Shown: positions 1 through 7,469, counted from the first letter of the stretch. The stretch: DNA of 8,383 nucleotides from Pseudomonadota bacterium (GCA_020347585.1 CP070733.1:2492693-2501075); one strand, 5' to 3'. The notes: generated from the sequence alone by a model not told the origin. Translations and numbers: made by a program.

Positions 1-1
1 C

Positions 2-349
2 TTGCCGCTGCTGGGGCTGTTCTACCCGCGGCGCGGCAACTTCATCACGGTGATTGGCGACCTTGCACAGATGGCTGACGTGCGGCAGGTTAAGGCCGCC
101 ATGCGCGGCGGCAGCGCGTTGCCAGTTCACTCCTTCAACGGCCCGCGTCTGGTTCCGGGTCTCGACATGTCAGACCACCTCAATTTCTGGAAGGCCGGCT
201 ACCCGGCGGTGATGGTGACCGACACGGCCTTTTACCGCAATCCCAATTACCACAGCGCCACCGATACTCCCGATACCCTGGATTACCCGCGCATGGCGCA
301 GGTGGTGCAGGGAGTCTACGCAGCAGTGTTGACGCTGACAGCGCAGTGA
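2..349 (+). CDS. M28-family zinc peptidase, C-terminal fragment
   Basis: This is the last 115 or so residues of a gene that begins left of the window, so no start is assigned. The block SDHLNFWKAGYPAVMV, followed about ten residues later by NYHSATDTPDTLDY, is the characteristic C-terminal part of M28 aminopeptidases (the Aeromonas aminopeptidase / glutaminyl cyclase fold). The His of NYH (codon at 251-253) should be the last ligand of the two-zinc centre. The other zinc ligands lie upstream and cannot be checked. Family members remove N-terminal residues from peptides and are often exported or periplasmic, but no signal sequence is visible here. The reading frame ends with TGA at 347-349, and 195 bp separate it from the gpmI start. 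Fold assignment is confident; substrate is unknown. Confidence 0.85.
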   Translation: MPLLGLFYPRRGNFITVIGDLAQMADVRQVKAAMRGGSALPVHSFNGPRLVPGLDMSDHLNFWKAGYPAVMVTDTAFYRNPNYHSATDTPDTLDYPRMAQVVQGVYAAVLTLTAQ

Positions 350-544
350 GGGATACATGTGGCGCCGGTGTCTGTAACGCAACGCGGTGCCGTGTCATGC
401 AACTGCCGCGCCGCGCGTGGGGACGACGCCGGAAAAAACAAGGCCGCGCGACGTCGCAACAGGGCGTAAAATACACTGCTCGCGGTCCAAGCCGCGCGTC
501 AATCGCCGGTGCGGTCCGCACTGGCCCCGACAGGTTCGAGAACA

Positions 545-2089
545 ATGAGTGATGCTTTAACCGCGCCGCGCCGTTCGGCACTGCTGGTTATCCTTGACGG
601 CTTCGGTGTCAATCCCAGTCGTTTAAATAACGCCGTCTCTGCAGCGCATACACCGAACTTCGATCGTTTCTTTGCGCATTACCCGCATACCGTGCTCGAT
701 GCCTCCGGGCACAGCGTGGGGCTGCCAGACGGGCAGATGGGCAATTCTGAAGTGGGCCACATGGTGCTTGGCAGCGGTTGCATCGTGCGTCAGAACCTGG
801 TGCAAATCGACGATGCCATCACCGATGGAAGCTTCTACAAGAACCCGGCACTATGCGCGGCAGCCAGCGCCGCGCGCGAGGCCGGGCGCCCTGTGCATCT
901 GATGGGGCTGGTGTCCGACGGCGGGGTACACAGCCATCATCGCCACCTGCTGGCGCTTATCGATTTGTGCCGGCGGCAGACGGTGACACCGCTGCTGCAT
1001 ATGATGACCGACGGGCGCGACACACCGCCGCGCTCGGCGCTGGCGTACCTAGACGAGATCGAGGCCACACTGAAAAAAGCGGGCGGACGGATCGCCACCG
1101 TGAGTGGCCGCTACTACGCCATGGATCGGGACCAGCGCTGGGAGCGCATTGAACTGGCATGGCGCGCCATCGTGCACGGTGTCGGGCGCAGCGCGGAAAC
1201 CGCACGCGAGGCAATCGAGCAGGCCTACGCACTGGGTGAAGACGACGAGATCATCTTGCCGACGGTGCTGCCCGGGGCCCAGCCGCTGCAACCCGACGAT
1301 GCGATGATTTTTTTCAACTTCCGCAAGGATCGCACCCGACAGCTGACGGCGAGCCTCACCCGCGACGATTTTTCGGGCTTTGCCCGCGACGGGTTCGAAC
1401 CGGTACTGGTAACCTGCATGACAGAGTATGACCAGTGGTTCGACCTGCCTTATGCCTTCGAACAGGAACGCCCCAACGTGACGCTGGCCGAGCTGGTGAG
1501 CAACGCGGGCCTGAAGCAGTTTCATTGTGCTGAAACAGAGAAGTATGCCCACGTGACATTCTTTCTCAACGGCGGCAGGGGCGAGGCGTATCCTGGCGAG
1601 GACCGCGTGATGATCCCGTCGCCGCGGGTTGCCACCTACGATCTGGCCCCCGAGATGAGTGCTGCGCAAGTAGCAGACGCGACCATCGACGCCATGCGTA
1701 GCGGCGACTATGCACTGGTGGCGGTCAACTTCGCCAATGGTGACATGGTGGGGCATACCGCTGTGCGCGAGGCAATAATCGTGGCGGTGGAGACTCTCGA
1801 CCGTGAAGTGGGGCGCGTGCTCGATCAAGCTATCGCGCAGGACTACTCGGTTGTGCTGACTGCCGACCACGGCAACTGCGACGAGATGATCGATCCCGTC
1901 ACCGGCAAACCGCAGACCCAGCATTCCGTGTACCCGGTGCCCTGCCTGATCATCGACAAGCGGCCCTGGCAACTTGCCACGGGGGGCGGGTTAGGAAACG
2001 TCGCCCCGACCATCCTGCAGTTGATGGGCTTGCCCCGGCCAGAGGGCATGCACTCAGGTTCGTTGCTGGTGAAACCGTTGTCGTCATAG
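545..2089 (+). CDS. gpmI: 2,3-bisphosphoglycerate-independent phosphoglycerate mutase
   Basis: This cytoplasmic enzyme interconverts 3-phosphoglycerate and 2-phosphoglycerate in glycolysis and gluconeogenesis, using two Mn(II) ions and a phosphoserine intermediate. The ATG at 545 gives 514 residues, the usual family length. An in-frame GTG at 509 would add 12 residues ahead of the conserved start and is less likely. Alkaline-phosphatase-superfamily metal residues are recognisable: Asp18 in ILDGFGV, the catalytic Ser68 in DGQMGNSEVGH, Asp441-His442 in TADHGN, and a His in the QTQHS segment near the C-terminus. The phosphotransferase-domain insertion carries the diagnostic DGRDTPP, and EKYAHVTFF lies at 332-340. 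All key motifs are intact, so an active enzyme is expected. The ribosome binding site is weak (an AGG about 10 bases before the ATG). A TAAAAT at 467-472 could be a -10 element, but no convincing -35 precedes it. A 35-bp gap leads to the next gene on the same strand. Confidence 0.97.
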   Translation: MSDALTAPRRSALLVILDGFGVNPSRLNNAVSAAHTPNFDRFFAHYPHTVLDASGHSVGLPDGQMGNSEVGHMVLGSGCIVRQNLVQIDDAITDGSFYKNPALCAAASAAREAGRPVHLMGLVSDGGVHSHHRHLLALIDLCRRQTVTPLLHMMTDGRDTPPRSALAYLDEIEATLKKAGGRIATVSGRYYAMDRDQRWERIELAWRAIVHGVGRSAETAREAIEQAYALGEDDEIILPTVLPGAQPLQPDDAMIFFNFRKDRTRQLTASLTRDDFSGFARDGFEPVLVTCMTEYDQWFDLPYAFEQERPNVTLAELVSNAGLKQFHCAETEKYAHVTFFLNGGRGEAYPGEDRVMIPSPRVATYDLAPEMSAAQVADATIDAMRSGDYALVAVNFANGDMVGHTAVREAIIVAVETLDREVGRVLDQAIAQDYSVVLTADHGNCDEMIDPVTGKPQTQHSVYPVPCLIIDKRPWQLATGGGLGNVAPTILQLMGLPRPEGMHSGSLLVKPLSS

Positions 2090-2124
2090 GGCAACGCCGC
2101 CATCATAGCGCCTAGATTCAAGCC

Positions 2125-2577
2125 ATGAGCAACCAACGACAAGCGAGCCCCGCACTGCCCGCGACGGCCGCCATCAGGGAGTTTGTGCGTGATGCGCTTG
2201 GCTGCACGTGCCCCGATGAGGTGTTTGACAAAGTCGAGCAGACGCGCTGCAGCGCACCGAATGCGGTAACACCGTTTTCTCTCAAGTTGGTAGTCGGGCG
2301 GCGCCTGCTGATTTATGTACTGCAGAGTGACGATCCAAAGTTGCTGGAGGATATGCTGTCCGCCATGCTTGCCAAAGGGGTGAAGGAGCGCGATCGCATG
2401 GGACTAAACCGTTTTCGCGCGGTGCTAGTGACCGGTGACATCGAACGTCTGCGGGGGTATGTCGCGCACGTGCCGCGTGCGCTAGCAGCCGGCGACGATC
2501 GAGTGCATGTGCATGTGGTGGCGGCCGATTCCCTGGCCGAAGTGTTGGGCGGCACGCGCGCTACTTCTCCGGGCTGA
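2125..2577 (+). CDS. Hypothetical protein with CxCPxxVF motif
   Basis: This is a 150-residue soluble protein that I cannot place in a named family. Its N-terminal third contains a helix followed by GCTCPDEVF, with cysteines at 27 and 29, and a third cysteine at 42. Such spacing could bind a metal or Fe-S cluster or act in thiol chemistry, but this is inference. The middle contains a hydrophobic strand (RRLLIYVLQS), a helix LLEDMLSAMLAKGVKERDR and a second strand RFRAVLVTGD. A histidine-rich strand VHVHVVAADSLAEVLG closes the protein, giving an alternating alpha/beta pattern. There is no signal peptide or membrane helix. The ATG at 2125 lacks a clear Shine-Dalgarno sequence. A TAGATT at 2113-2118 lies close enough that a leaderless transcript is conceivable, though no good -35 is visible; otherwise it is translated from a gpmI read-through message. 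The next gene follows 66 bp downstream on the same strand. Confidence 0.8.
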   Translation: MSNQRQASPALPATAAIREFVRDALGCTCPDEVFDKVEQTRCSAPNAVTPFSLKLVVGRRLLIYVLQSDDPKLLEDMLSAMLAKGVKERDRMGLNRFRAVLVTGDIERLRGYVAHVPRALAAGDDRVHVHVVAADSLAEVLGGTRATSPG

Positions 2578-2643
2578 CGCTTTGTGCTACATCGGTATCC
2601 GGCAGGTTGAGGGGCGGCGTTTGAACAGTGAGGGTGAGACGTG

Positions 2644-3090
2644 ATGCAGGCACGATTGCAGGTTAGCAGTGGCGCAGCGCGTAGCCGCGGCAGTTCCGCG
2701 CCTTGGATGAATTGGTTGGTTGCGGTGTTTATCATCGGGGCGCTGGTGGGTGCGATCTTGATCCTGCCCGGCAGTTATAGCGCGGACCTGTCACGCATAG
2801 GCAACGGCACACGCGCGGTGGTACTGGTGCATGATACCGGTCTTGCGCCGAGCATCGACCTGATGCATGCGGTGGATCAATTGCGCGATGAGTTCGAAGG
2901 GCGCGTGCAGTTTCTGGTAGCGGACGTGCGTACCGAGTCAGGCAAGCGCTTCGCGCACGACCACGGTGTGGGGGCGGTGACACTGGTGTTCTTCGATGCA
3001 TCGGGAAAGACATTGAGTATGCTGCACGGCGTACAGGCGCCGCCGAAATTGCGTCAGGCATTCGACACTGCGCTTGGCTCCACTCAGTGA
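2644..3090 (+). CDS. Membrane-anchored thioredoxin-like protein lacking cysteines
   Basis: This is a 148-residue protein with a short basic N-terminus, one hydrophobic segment at about residues 23-42, and a C-terminal soluble domain probably facing the periplasm. The soluble part reads like a thioredoxin fold: strand TRAVVLVHD, helix DLMHAVDQLRDEF, strand VQFLVADV, helix SGKRFAHDHG, strands VTLVFFD and TLSMLHG, and a final helix. It departs from catalytic thioredoxins in two ways. The CxxC site is replaced by a stretch with no cysteine (LAPS region), and the cis-proline before the third strand is replaced (GAVT instead of the usual IPT). The whole protein has no cysteine, so it cannot be a dithiol oxidoreductase and may be a binding or scaffolding domain. 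The ATG at 2644 is chosen; a GTG at 2641 directly before it is possible. GAGGGTGAG just upstream supplies the ribosome binding site. It likely shares a message with the preceding CxCP gene. Confidence 0.8.
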   Translation: MQARLQVSSGAARSRGSSAPWMNWLVAVFIIGALVGAILILPGSYSADLSRIGNGTRAVVLVHDTGLAPSIDLMHAVDQLRDEFEGRVQFLVADVRTESGKRFAHDHGVGAVTLVFFDASGKTLSMLHGVQAPPKLRQAFDTALGSTQ

Positions 3091-3131
3091 TCGCCGCATA
3101 TCGAGCGCTGCACCCGAGCTGAACAGCAAAA

Positions 3132-6100
3132 TTATTGCGTGCCGGACTGCCGGTTTTGCGTCAGTGCCGAGAGGTAGTCGTCGAAGGCATCCTTTGAGAG
3201 TGGCTTGCTGAAGTAGTACCCTTGGAACATGTGACAGCCTTTTTCCGTGAGGAACTGAAGCTGCCCAATGGTTTCCACGCCTTCTGCCACAACGTCCAGC
3301 CCGAGATGCCGCGCCATAGAGATGATGGCGTCGACCAGCACCGCGTCGTTTGCGTCCGTTTGAATGTCCCGCACAAATTCGTTGCTTACCTTGAGCTGGT
3401 CTAGGGGCAATTGCTTTAGGTAGGACAGTGAGGAGTATCCGGTACCAAAATCGTCGATGGAAATGCAGATCCCCATGGCCTTCAACGATTGTAGCTTGTT
3501 GACGGTGTCCTCTATGTGTTCAATGACGATCCCCTCGGTAACCTCGATAGTCAACGATGCGGGATCGGCCTGCGTTTCGTTGAGAATCGCGGTCATGGTG
3601 TCGACAAAGTCGGGTTGGCGAAACTGCAGCGGACTGATGTTCACGGCAGTTTGACCTACGGCATGATTCCGGGAAAACACACAGGCCTCACGCAGGATAT
3701 ATTTGCCCAAATCCAGAATCAGCCCGGTTTCCTCCGCGATGGGAATGAAGCCGGCGGGTGTTTCCAAGCCCCTGTCAGGGTGGTTCCAACGTACCAGTGC
3801 CTCGACGCCCAGGGGGGAGCCATCGGCATCGACCTGCGGTTGAAAGTATAGCTCGAACTCCTGCCTTGAAATTGCAGTGCGCAGTTCCTTTTCGAGGCGC
3901 AGTCGTTTGTCTGCCTGCTGTTGCATGATCGGATTGTAGAAGCATACCGTGTTGCGACCATCCTCCTTGGCGCGGTACATGGCAGCGTCGGCCTGCTTAA
4001 GTACGTCGGCGGCGGTATCATTGCTCTCCGGATACAGCGAAATCCCCATGCTGGTGGTGATAACGTGCTCGTAGCCGTGCAAACGATAGGGCTTGCTGAT
4101 CTCCTCCTGTATCTTCCTTGCCACCGCCAGCGCCTGCTCCATTGCGTGTTCTTTACCGTGATGTTCACCCGACAGCAGCACGACAAACTCATCGCCACCC
4201 AAACGTGAGGCGGTATCTTCCTTGCGCAATGCAGCGCACAGCCGTTCCGCGACCTGCACCAAAAGCTCGTCGCCTACAGAATGACCTAGGGAATCGTTTA
4301 GTGTTTTGAAATTATCCAGGTCAAGGTACAACAGGCTGCCATATACACTGCGGCGCCGGGCTACCTCTAGCTCATGATGCACCGCCTCCTGCAGCAGCCT
4401 TCGATTGGCCAGATGAGTCAGTGGATCATAAAAGGCAAGCCGTCGTATCTGCTCTTCCGACCGGATGCGTTCGGCGTTGGCAAGTACCTGCACGACCTGG
4501 TCAGCGATTTCACCGGAGAACCGAATCTCGTCCTCGTGCCACTTTCGCTTCTCCCCGACGTGCTCGAAACACACCACGCCGCGCAGTAACCCACCAATGC
4601 GAATCGGGCTGTCGAGCAATGAGGCGATTTGGTTTGCCCTGGCATATTCAGCCAGTTCCGTTGTTCGCTCATCCTGCAGCATGTCGAAGACCGCCACTGA
4701 GCGGTGGCTTTGCAGGACGTCAACGTAGGACGGGTAGTCCTCCAATTTCAATTCAATATCGTCGGAGTGGCGCCGTTGGTCCTTTTCGTACAGGTCGACC
4801 GCCCTCAGACATTCGCTGTTTTCATCAATGAGCCAGATGCTACTGCGCGCAACGCCGACCGAGTCGGCTACGGTCTCATTTATTACCCGGGCCGCCGCCC
4901 TTGTGTTCCCCTCGGACAGCGCCACGTGCCGCGACAACGCCACGACTGCAGCATGCTGTTTCTCTGCGCGGGTAGCACGACCCTCCCTGATGAGCTCCTC
5001 CTCTTTGCGCTTTTCGATTTCCTGGTGTAGCTCCTCGGTACGTTCGGCGACGCGCTGTTCGAGTTTCTCCTGCGCCTGGCGAAGCTCATTTTGCACTTGG
5101 ACAAGTTTCTCACTGCGCCGGTTGAACCAGAACGCGAGCTTGCCAAGCTCACCCTTGTCCGTCGAGGTCAGTGGCGTGCTATCGGCTTCGCCTTCCTCTG
5201 TCAGTGATATCAGCTGGCGCGACATGTCGGCGATCGGCCGAACAAGAACCTTGCGTACGACCAGCAATATAACCAACAGTGAAACCAGCATCACAATGAC
5301 GATCGCTGATACGACATTGCGATAGATGACGTTGGACTCTGCGACGGCGCGGCTGTAGGGCATGACCGTGACTATCTTCCAGAAGGTGCGCGGCATTTCG
5401 AATACGGCGGCGAATACCGGCTCGCCCAGCAACATGTCGCCCTCGATGAACAACGGTTGTGGCTGTCGTTCGAGTCGCGTGTCGGTGTCCTGCATGGCCG
5501 CAAGAACCGCGGCGATAAGTCGCGCCTCGTTGCCCTCGATCTGGTAGCTGTCCGCGGCAATCGAGGCGGCAAGCGACTCATCAAAGGTTGTTAGCCCGGC
5601 GGTGCTAGAGATCAGGCTTTCGATCGTGGCTTCAATGGCCTGTGCGAGTGGTGCAAATTGCGGCTGCTTGTGGGCCAGCTCGCCGGCGGTGATGAAATTT
5701 TCGGTGCGACTGCCCTGTGCGTCGGTACTGTAGATCTTGGTCATCGTCTCATCAGGAAAGGACAGCAGCTTGCCATTGCGGTCCGTCGCGAACGCATAGC
5801 CGCCAAATGCTCGTGATATTTCCTCGAGAAAATCGTGCAGTCCTTCGAGCTTCAGGTCGATAGTAGAAACACCGTAGAACTCTCCCTCGCGATACATAGG
5901 TACGGTGACAGTTACCATGGGCTGATAGGAATAGGGATCCATATATGACTTGGACCAGAAGGCCGCTCCTTCCCCAAGATGTTTTGCCGGGACATACCAC
6001 TCTTCATGGTGATAGCCGGGGCCGGCCGGGTTGTTGTAGTCGTCGTAATAGCGCAGCTTTCCCTGCTGATCACGGCCCCAGAAGAAACTGTGTCGCTCAG

Positions 6101-6455
6101 TCTTGGCGTCATAACGATAAGGTGCTGGCCACAGGCCACCGCCTGCGATAAACGCCTCGGTACCCTCGTAGTTCATGACATGCTTGACCAGGGTGCGGTG
6201 CAGCTCAGCATCGGCGGGAAGCCGCTCACCGAGGTTTGCCAGTGCTGTGGCTAGTGACTCGGCCAGCGCAACGCGCTGTCCAAGCTCGGATACGATATTC
6301 GCGCCGGAGGATATGACTTGTTGGTACGCCTGGTTCTCTAGCATCGTCTTGCCGATGGTGGAGAACACAACAAAGATGGCAGCCAGAATCAGCAGGAAGG
6401 AACCAATAATTACCGTTGGTATCTTGAATTGCAGGCTGCTGGTGAATCGAATCAT
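3132..6455 (-). CDS. Cache-HAMP-GAF-GGDEF-EAL cyclic di-GMP signalling protein
   Basis: This is a 1107-residue inner-membrane sensor that may make and/or degrade cyclic di-GMP. Order of parts: membrane helix at about 10-32; a periplasmic Cache-like region to about 375, with EEWY at 151-154 and a GVSTIDL strand; a helical insertion at roughly 264-326; a second membrane helix at about 376-398; HAMP to about 452; a charged coiled coil to about 505; GAF at about 515-662; GGDEF at about 672-835; EAL at about 850-1100. The cyclase motif GGDEF is exact (753-757), and an RKED inhibitory I-site lies five residues before it (744-747). EAL is exact (885-887), with Asn939, Glu971/Glu974, DDFGTG (1001-1006), Lys1022, Glu1058 and Gln1078 present. 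The usual LKID reads LKVS (Ser1024). Both activities therefore look possible, and the direction cannot be read from sequence. No strong ribosome binding site precedes the ATG. It converges on the thioredoxin-like gene 41 bp away. Confidence 0.95.
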   Translation of the reverse strand: MIRFTSSLQFKIPTVIIGSFLLILAAIFVVFSTIGKTMLENQAYQQVISSGANIVSELGQRVALAESLATALANLGERLPADAELHRTLVKHVMNYEGTEAFIAGGGLWPAPYRYDAKTERHSFFWGRDQQGKLRYYDDYNNPAGPGYHHEEWYVPAKHLGEGAAFWSKSYMDPYSYQPMVTVTVPMYREGEFYGVSTIDLKLEGLHDFLEEISRAFGGYAFATDRNGKLLSFPDETMTKIYSTDAQGSRTENFITAGELAHKQPQFAPLAQAIEATIESLISSTAGLTTFDESLAASIAADSYQIEGNEARLIAAVLAAMQDTDTRLERQPQPLFIEGDMLLGEPVFAAVFEMPRTFWKIVTVMPYSRAVAESNVIYRNVVSAIVIVMLVSLLVILLVVRKVLVRPIADMSRQLISLTEEGEADSTPLTSTDKGELGKLAFWFNRRSEKLVQVQNELRQAQEKLEQRVAERTEELHQEIEKRKEEELIREGRATRAEKQHAAVVALSRHVALSEGNTRAAARVINETVADSVGVARSSIWLIDENSECLRAVDLYEKDQRRHSDDIELKLEDYPSYVDVLQSHRSVAVFDMLQDERTTELAEYARANQIASLLDSPIRIGGLLRGVVCFEHVGEKRKWHEDEIRFSGEIADQVVQVLANAERIRSEEQIRRLAFYDPLTHLANRRLLQEAVHHELEVARRRSVYGSLLYLDLDNFKTLNDSLGHSVGDELLVQVAERLCAALRKEDTASRLGGDEFVVLLSGEHHGKEHAMEQALAVARKIQEEISKPYRLHGYEHVITTSMGISLYPESNDTAADVLKQADAAMYRAKEDGRNTVCFYNPIMQQQADKRLRLEKELRTAISRQEFELYFQPQVDADGSPLGVEALVRWNHPDRGLETPAGFIPIAEETGLILDLGKYILREACVFSRNHAVGQTAVNISPLQFRQPDFVDTMTAILNETQADPASLTIEVTEGIVIEHIEDTVNKLQSLKAMGICISIDDFGTGYSSLSYLKQLPLDQLKVSNEFVRDIQTDANDAVLVDAIISMARHLGLDVVAEGVETIGQLQFLTEKGCHMFQGYYFSKPLSKDAFDDYLSALTQNRQSGTQ

Positions 6456-6510
6456 GAGGCTGGCAATGGTCTCAGGGCAATAGCATGCTCGCGACAGTAA
6501 AGGACTTGCG

Positions 6511-6621
6511 GTGCGCGAAGTGAACGTTACGGGTTCAGCGACCCCCCGATTTTGGCAAGCGCTGGCGAGTAAATCCCACCCCGAAGCGCTAAGGCGCTAT
6601 ATATATAGCAGAATGCGGTAA
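6511..6621 (+). CDS. Possible 36-residue basic peptide (weak)
   Basis: A GTG-started frame of 36 codons is preceded by AAAGGA at 6499-6504, six bases before the start, which is good Shine-Dalgarno spacing. The translation contains RFWQALASKSHPEALRRY and ends in a basic YSRMR, so it would form a positively charged helix. It is divergent from the cyclic di-GMP protein gene. Against it: a GTG start, short length, no recognised family, and codons 29-33 overlap a 14-bp palindrome that may have a different function. I cannot separate a real small protein from a chance frame. Confidence 0.2.
   Translation: MREVNVTGSATPRFWQALASKSHPEALRRYIYSRMR
6585..6609. repeat. 14-bp perfect palindrome next to a small inverted repeat
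   Basis: The sequence gctatatatatagc at 6596-6609 is its own reverse complement over 14 bases. It overlaps a second, smaller inverted repeat (agcgc at 6585-6589 and gcgct at 6594-6598, loop taag). It lies about 140 bp upstream of the start of the cyclic di-GMP protein gene. A dimeric repressor or activator site is a reasonable inference, but no known operator consensus is recognised. The alternating TA core would also melt easily. Confidence 0.4.
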
Positions 6622-6674
6622 AATTGGTGCGGAATTCAGCCAGCGTCTTTGCGATAAAATCGAATTCTCCGGCG

Positions 6675-6743
6675 GCCGGCATATGAATACCAAAATTACA
6701 TCACAAAATTAAGGTGTTTTTGGCGCCGGCATCTGACCGGCAT
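6675..6743. repeat. Three direct copies of ccggcat
   Basis: The heptamer ccggcat occurs at 6676-6682, 6726-6732 and 6737-6743. The first two share an extra leading g and lie exactly 50 bp apart. The last two are offset by 11 bp, about one helical turn, which is typical of binding sites read from the same DNA face. Between copies one and two lies an AT-rich segment. A regulatory role for one of the flanking genes is possible, but chance recurrence in GC-rich DNA is a real alternative. Confidence 0.25.
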
Positions 6744-6840
6744 GTATCCGCTGCGGTAACTACCCTTGGCGCACCGAGGAGAATAGGGGCCGCATATCGT
6801 GGGCCCCGGTAAGGGGATAGCTAAGGTTTCTCACAATGGG

Positions 6841-7311
6841 CTATTGACGAGCGTGGCCGGGGGCGGGGCGTAGTACGATGTTGAAGGTGATCTCTTCGAC
6901 TGTGCCGTCGCCGACCCATTGTGTTGACAGCGTTTCAAATCCATCGGCGCTGACTATGAAGTGAATGTGCGGTATCGCTGCGGCGGGCCATTCAGTGTTA
7001 AACCGGTAGCCGCCCTTTACATCACTCAGCATCCAGGCGCGCAGCGCGTCAACGTAGACGCCGTTGCTGTTGGCTTGCCAGTGCGCGATCCGTGCCCCGG
7101 GTACGGGTTGGCAATCCAGCGCTGAAAGAATCCGGCCTTTGATCAGTAGGCCCTGGCCGACATTGGTGCGCTGCGTTTCGACGGGTTTGTAATGCGTGCC
7201 CGGTGTCATTCGGGGTGTAGCTTGGCAGCGTTGTGCCTGCGCGGTATCTGGCAGCCATGCGCCGGAGATAACAAGGGCGCCTATCACAACAGTAAACAGT
7301 TCACTTTTCAT
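6841..7311 (-). CDS. Secreted intradiol-dioxygenase-like protein, Tyr ligands apparently missing
   Basis: This is a 156-residue protein with a Sec signal peptide (basic start, hydrophobic core, cleavage probably after AQA at 24-26). The mature part matches the core of intradiol ring-cleavage dioxygenases, the protocatechuate 3,4-dioxygenase beta-sandwich. It has a G-R-I-L strand, PVPGARIAHWQA (69-80), NGVY (83-86), SDVKGGYRF (96-104), PHIHF (114-118), then FETLSTQW. His115 and His117 correspond to the two iron-ligating histidines. The tyrosines that complete the Fe(III) site in studied enzymes are not evident: the segment before PHIHF is EWPAAAI with no Tyr, and an earlier region has Trp93. 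Catalysis is therefore doubtful, and a binding-domain role is possible. Cys29 and Cys67 in the mature part could form a disulfide. AAGGAG at 7320-7325 stands eight bases before the ATG and supports the start. The small secreted-peptide gene lies upstream on the same strand. Confidence 0.8.
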   Translation of the reverse strand: MKSELFTVVIGALVISGAWLPDTAQAQRCQATPRMTPGTHYKPVETQRTNVGQGLLIKGRILSALDCQPVPGARIAHWQANSNGVYVDALRAWMLSDVKGGYRFNTEWPAAAIPHIHFIVSADGFETLSTQWVGDGTVEEITFNIVLRPAPGHARQ

Positions 7312-7425
7312 GCCGGGGTCTCCTTGTTTTTGCTGTTACCGGCGATTGCTGTTTGATGCTTACATGCCGGCGCCGGGGTACTACTGTCCTGTTAGCAGCG
7401 CAGCGGATGCGATGCGGCAAAATGA

Positions 7426-7453
7426 CCCGCGGCGCTCGGTATGGCGCCGCGGG
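7426..7453 (-). terminator. Strong hairpin behind the small secreted-peptide gene
   Basis: A perfect 10-bp GC-only stem (cccgcggcgc at 7426-7435 pairing with 7444-7453) closes an 8-base loop. On the - strand it starts 16 bases after the stop of the 48-codon gene and is followed by tcatttt, a short and imperfect T tract. It probably terminates or attenuates transcription between the small gene and the dioxygenase-like gene. The weak T tract means it could instead be an mRNA-stabilising or attenuation structure. Confidence 0.5.
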
Positions 7454-7469
7454 CAGTCGACGTTTTGCC

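Larger units (their letters stand above)
6456..6840. other. Intergenic region with palindromes and short repeats, no clear gene
   Basis: This 385-bp stretch lies upstream of the cyclic di-GMP protein gene and downstream of the dioxygenase-like gene, so it should hold the promoter of the former and the end of the latter transcript. I see no convincing sigma-70 promoter pair and no T-rich terminator. It contains a 14-bp palindrome, direct copies of ccggcat, two copies of caaaatta (6691-6698 and 6704-6711), and an AT-rich patch at about 6681-6722 that stands out from the GC-rich surroundings. It also has a possible weak hairpin with ggggcc at 6786-6791 and ggcccc at 6802-6807. The only candidate gene is the weak 36-codon frame at 6511. 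Confidence 0.6.

Noticed and set aside
467..472. TAAAAT as the -10 element of a gpmI promoter
   Set aside because: Nothing like TTGACA lies 16-18 bp upstream, so a single hexamer is too little to annotate.
509..544. GTG at 509 as the gpmI start
   Set aside because: It would add 12 residues before the normal family N-terminus and has no better ribosome binding site than the ATG at 545.
1049..1972. 307-codon open frame on the - strand inside gpmI
   Set aside because: It is fully antisense to gpmI, whose motifs are intact. Long antisense frames are expected in GC-rich coding DNA, and the translation resembles no family.
3091..3131. Bidirectional terminator between the convergent genes
   Set aside because: No inverted repeat of useful length and no T tract on either strand in the 41-bp gap.
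4828..5325. 165-codon + strand frame inside the cyclic di-GMP protein gene
   Set aside because: Serine/arginine-rich low-complexity translation that mirrors the coding strand; a shadow of the real gene.
6456..6840. Cyclic di-GMP or cobalamin riboswitch upstream of the signalling gene
   Set aside because: The conserved core sequences of these riboswitch classes are not present on either strand, as far as can be judged by eye.
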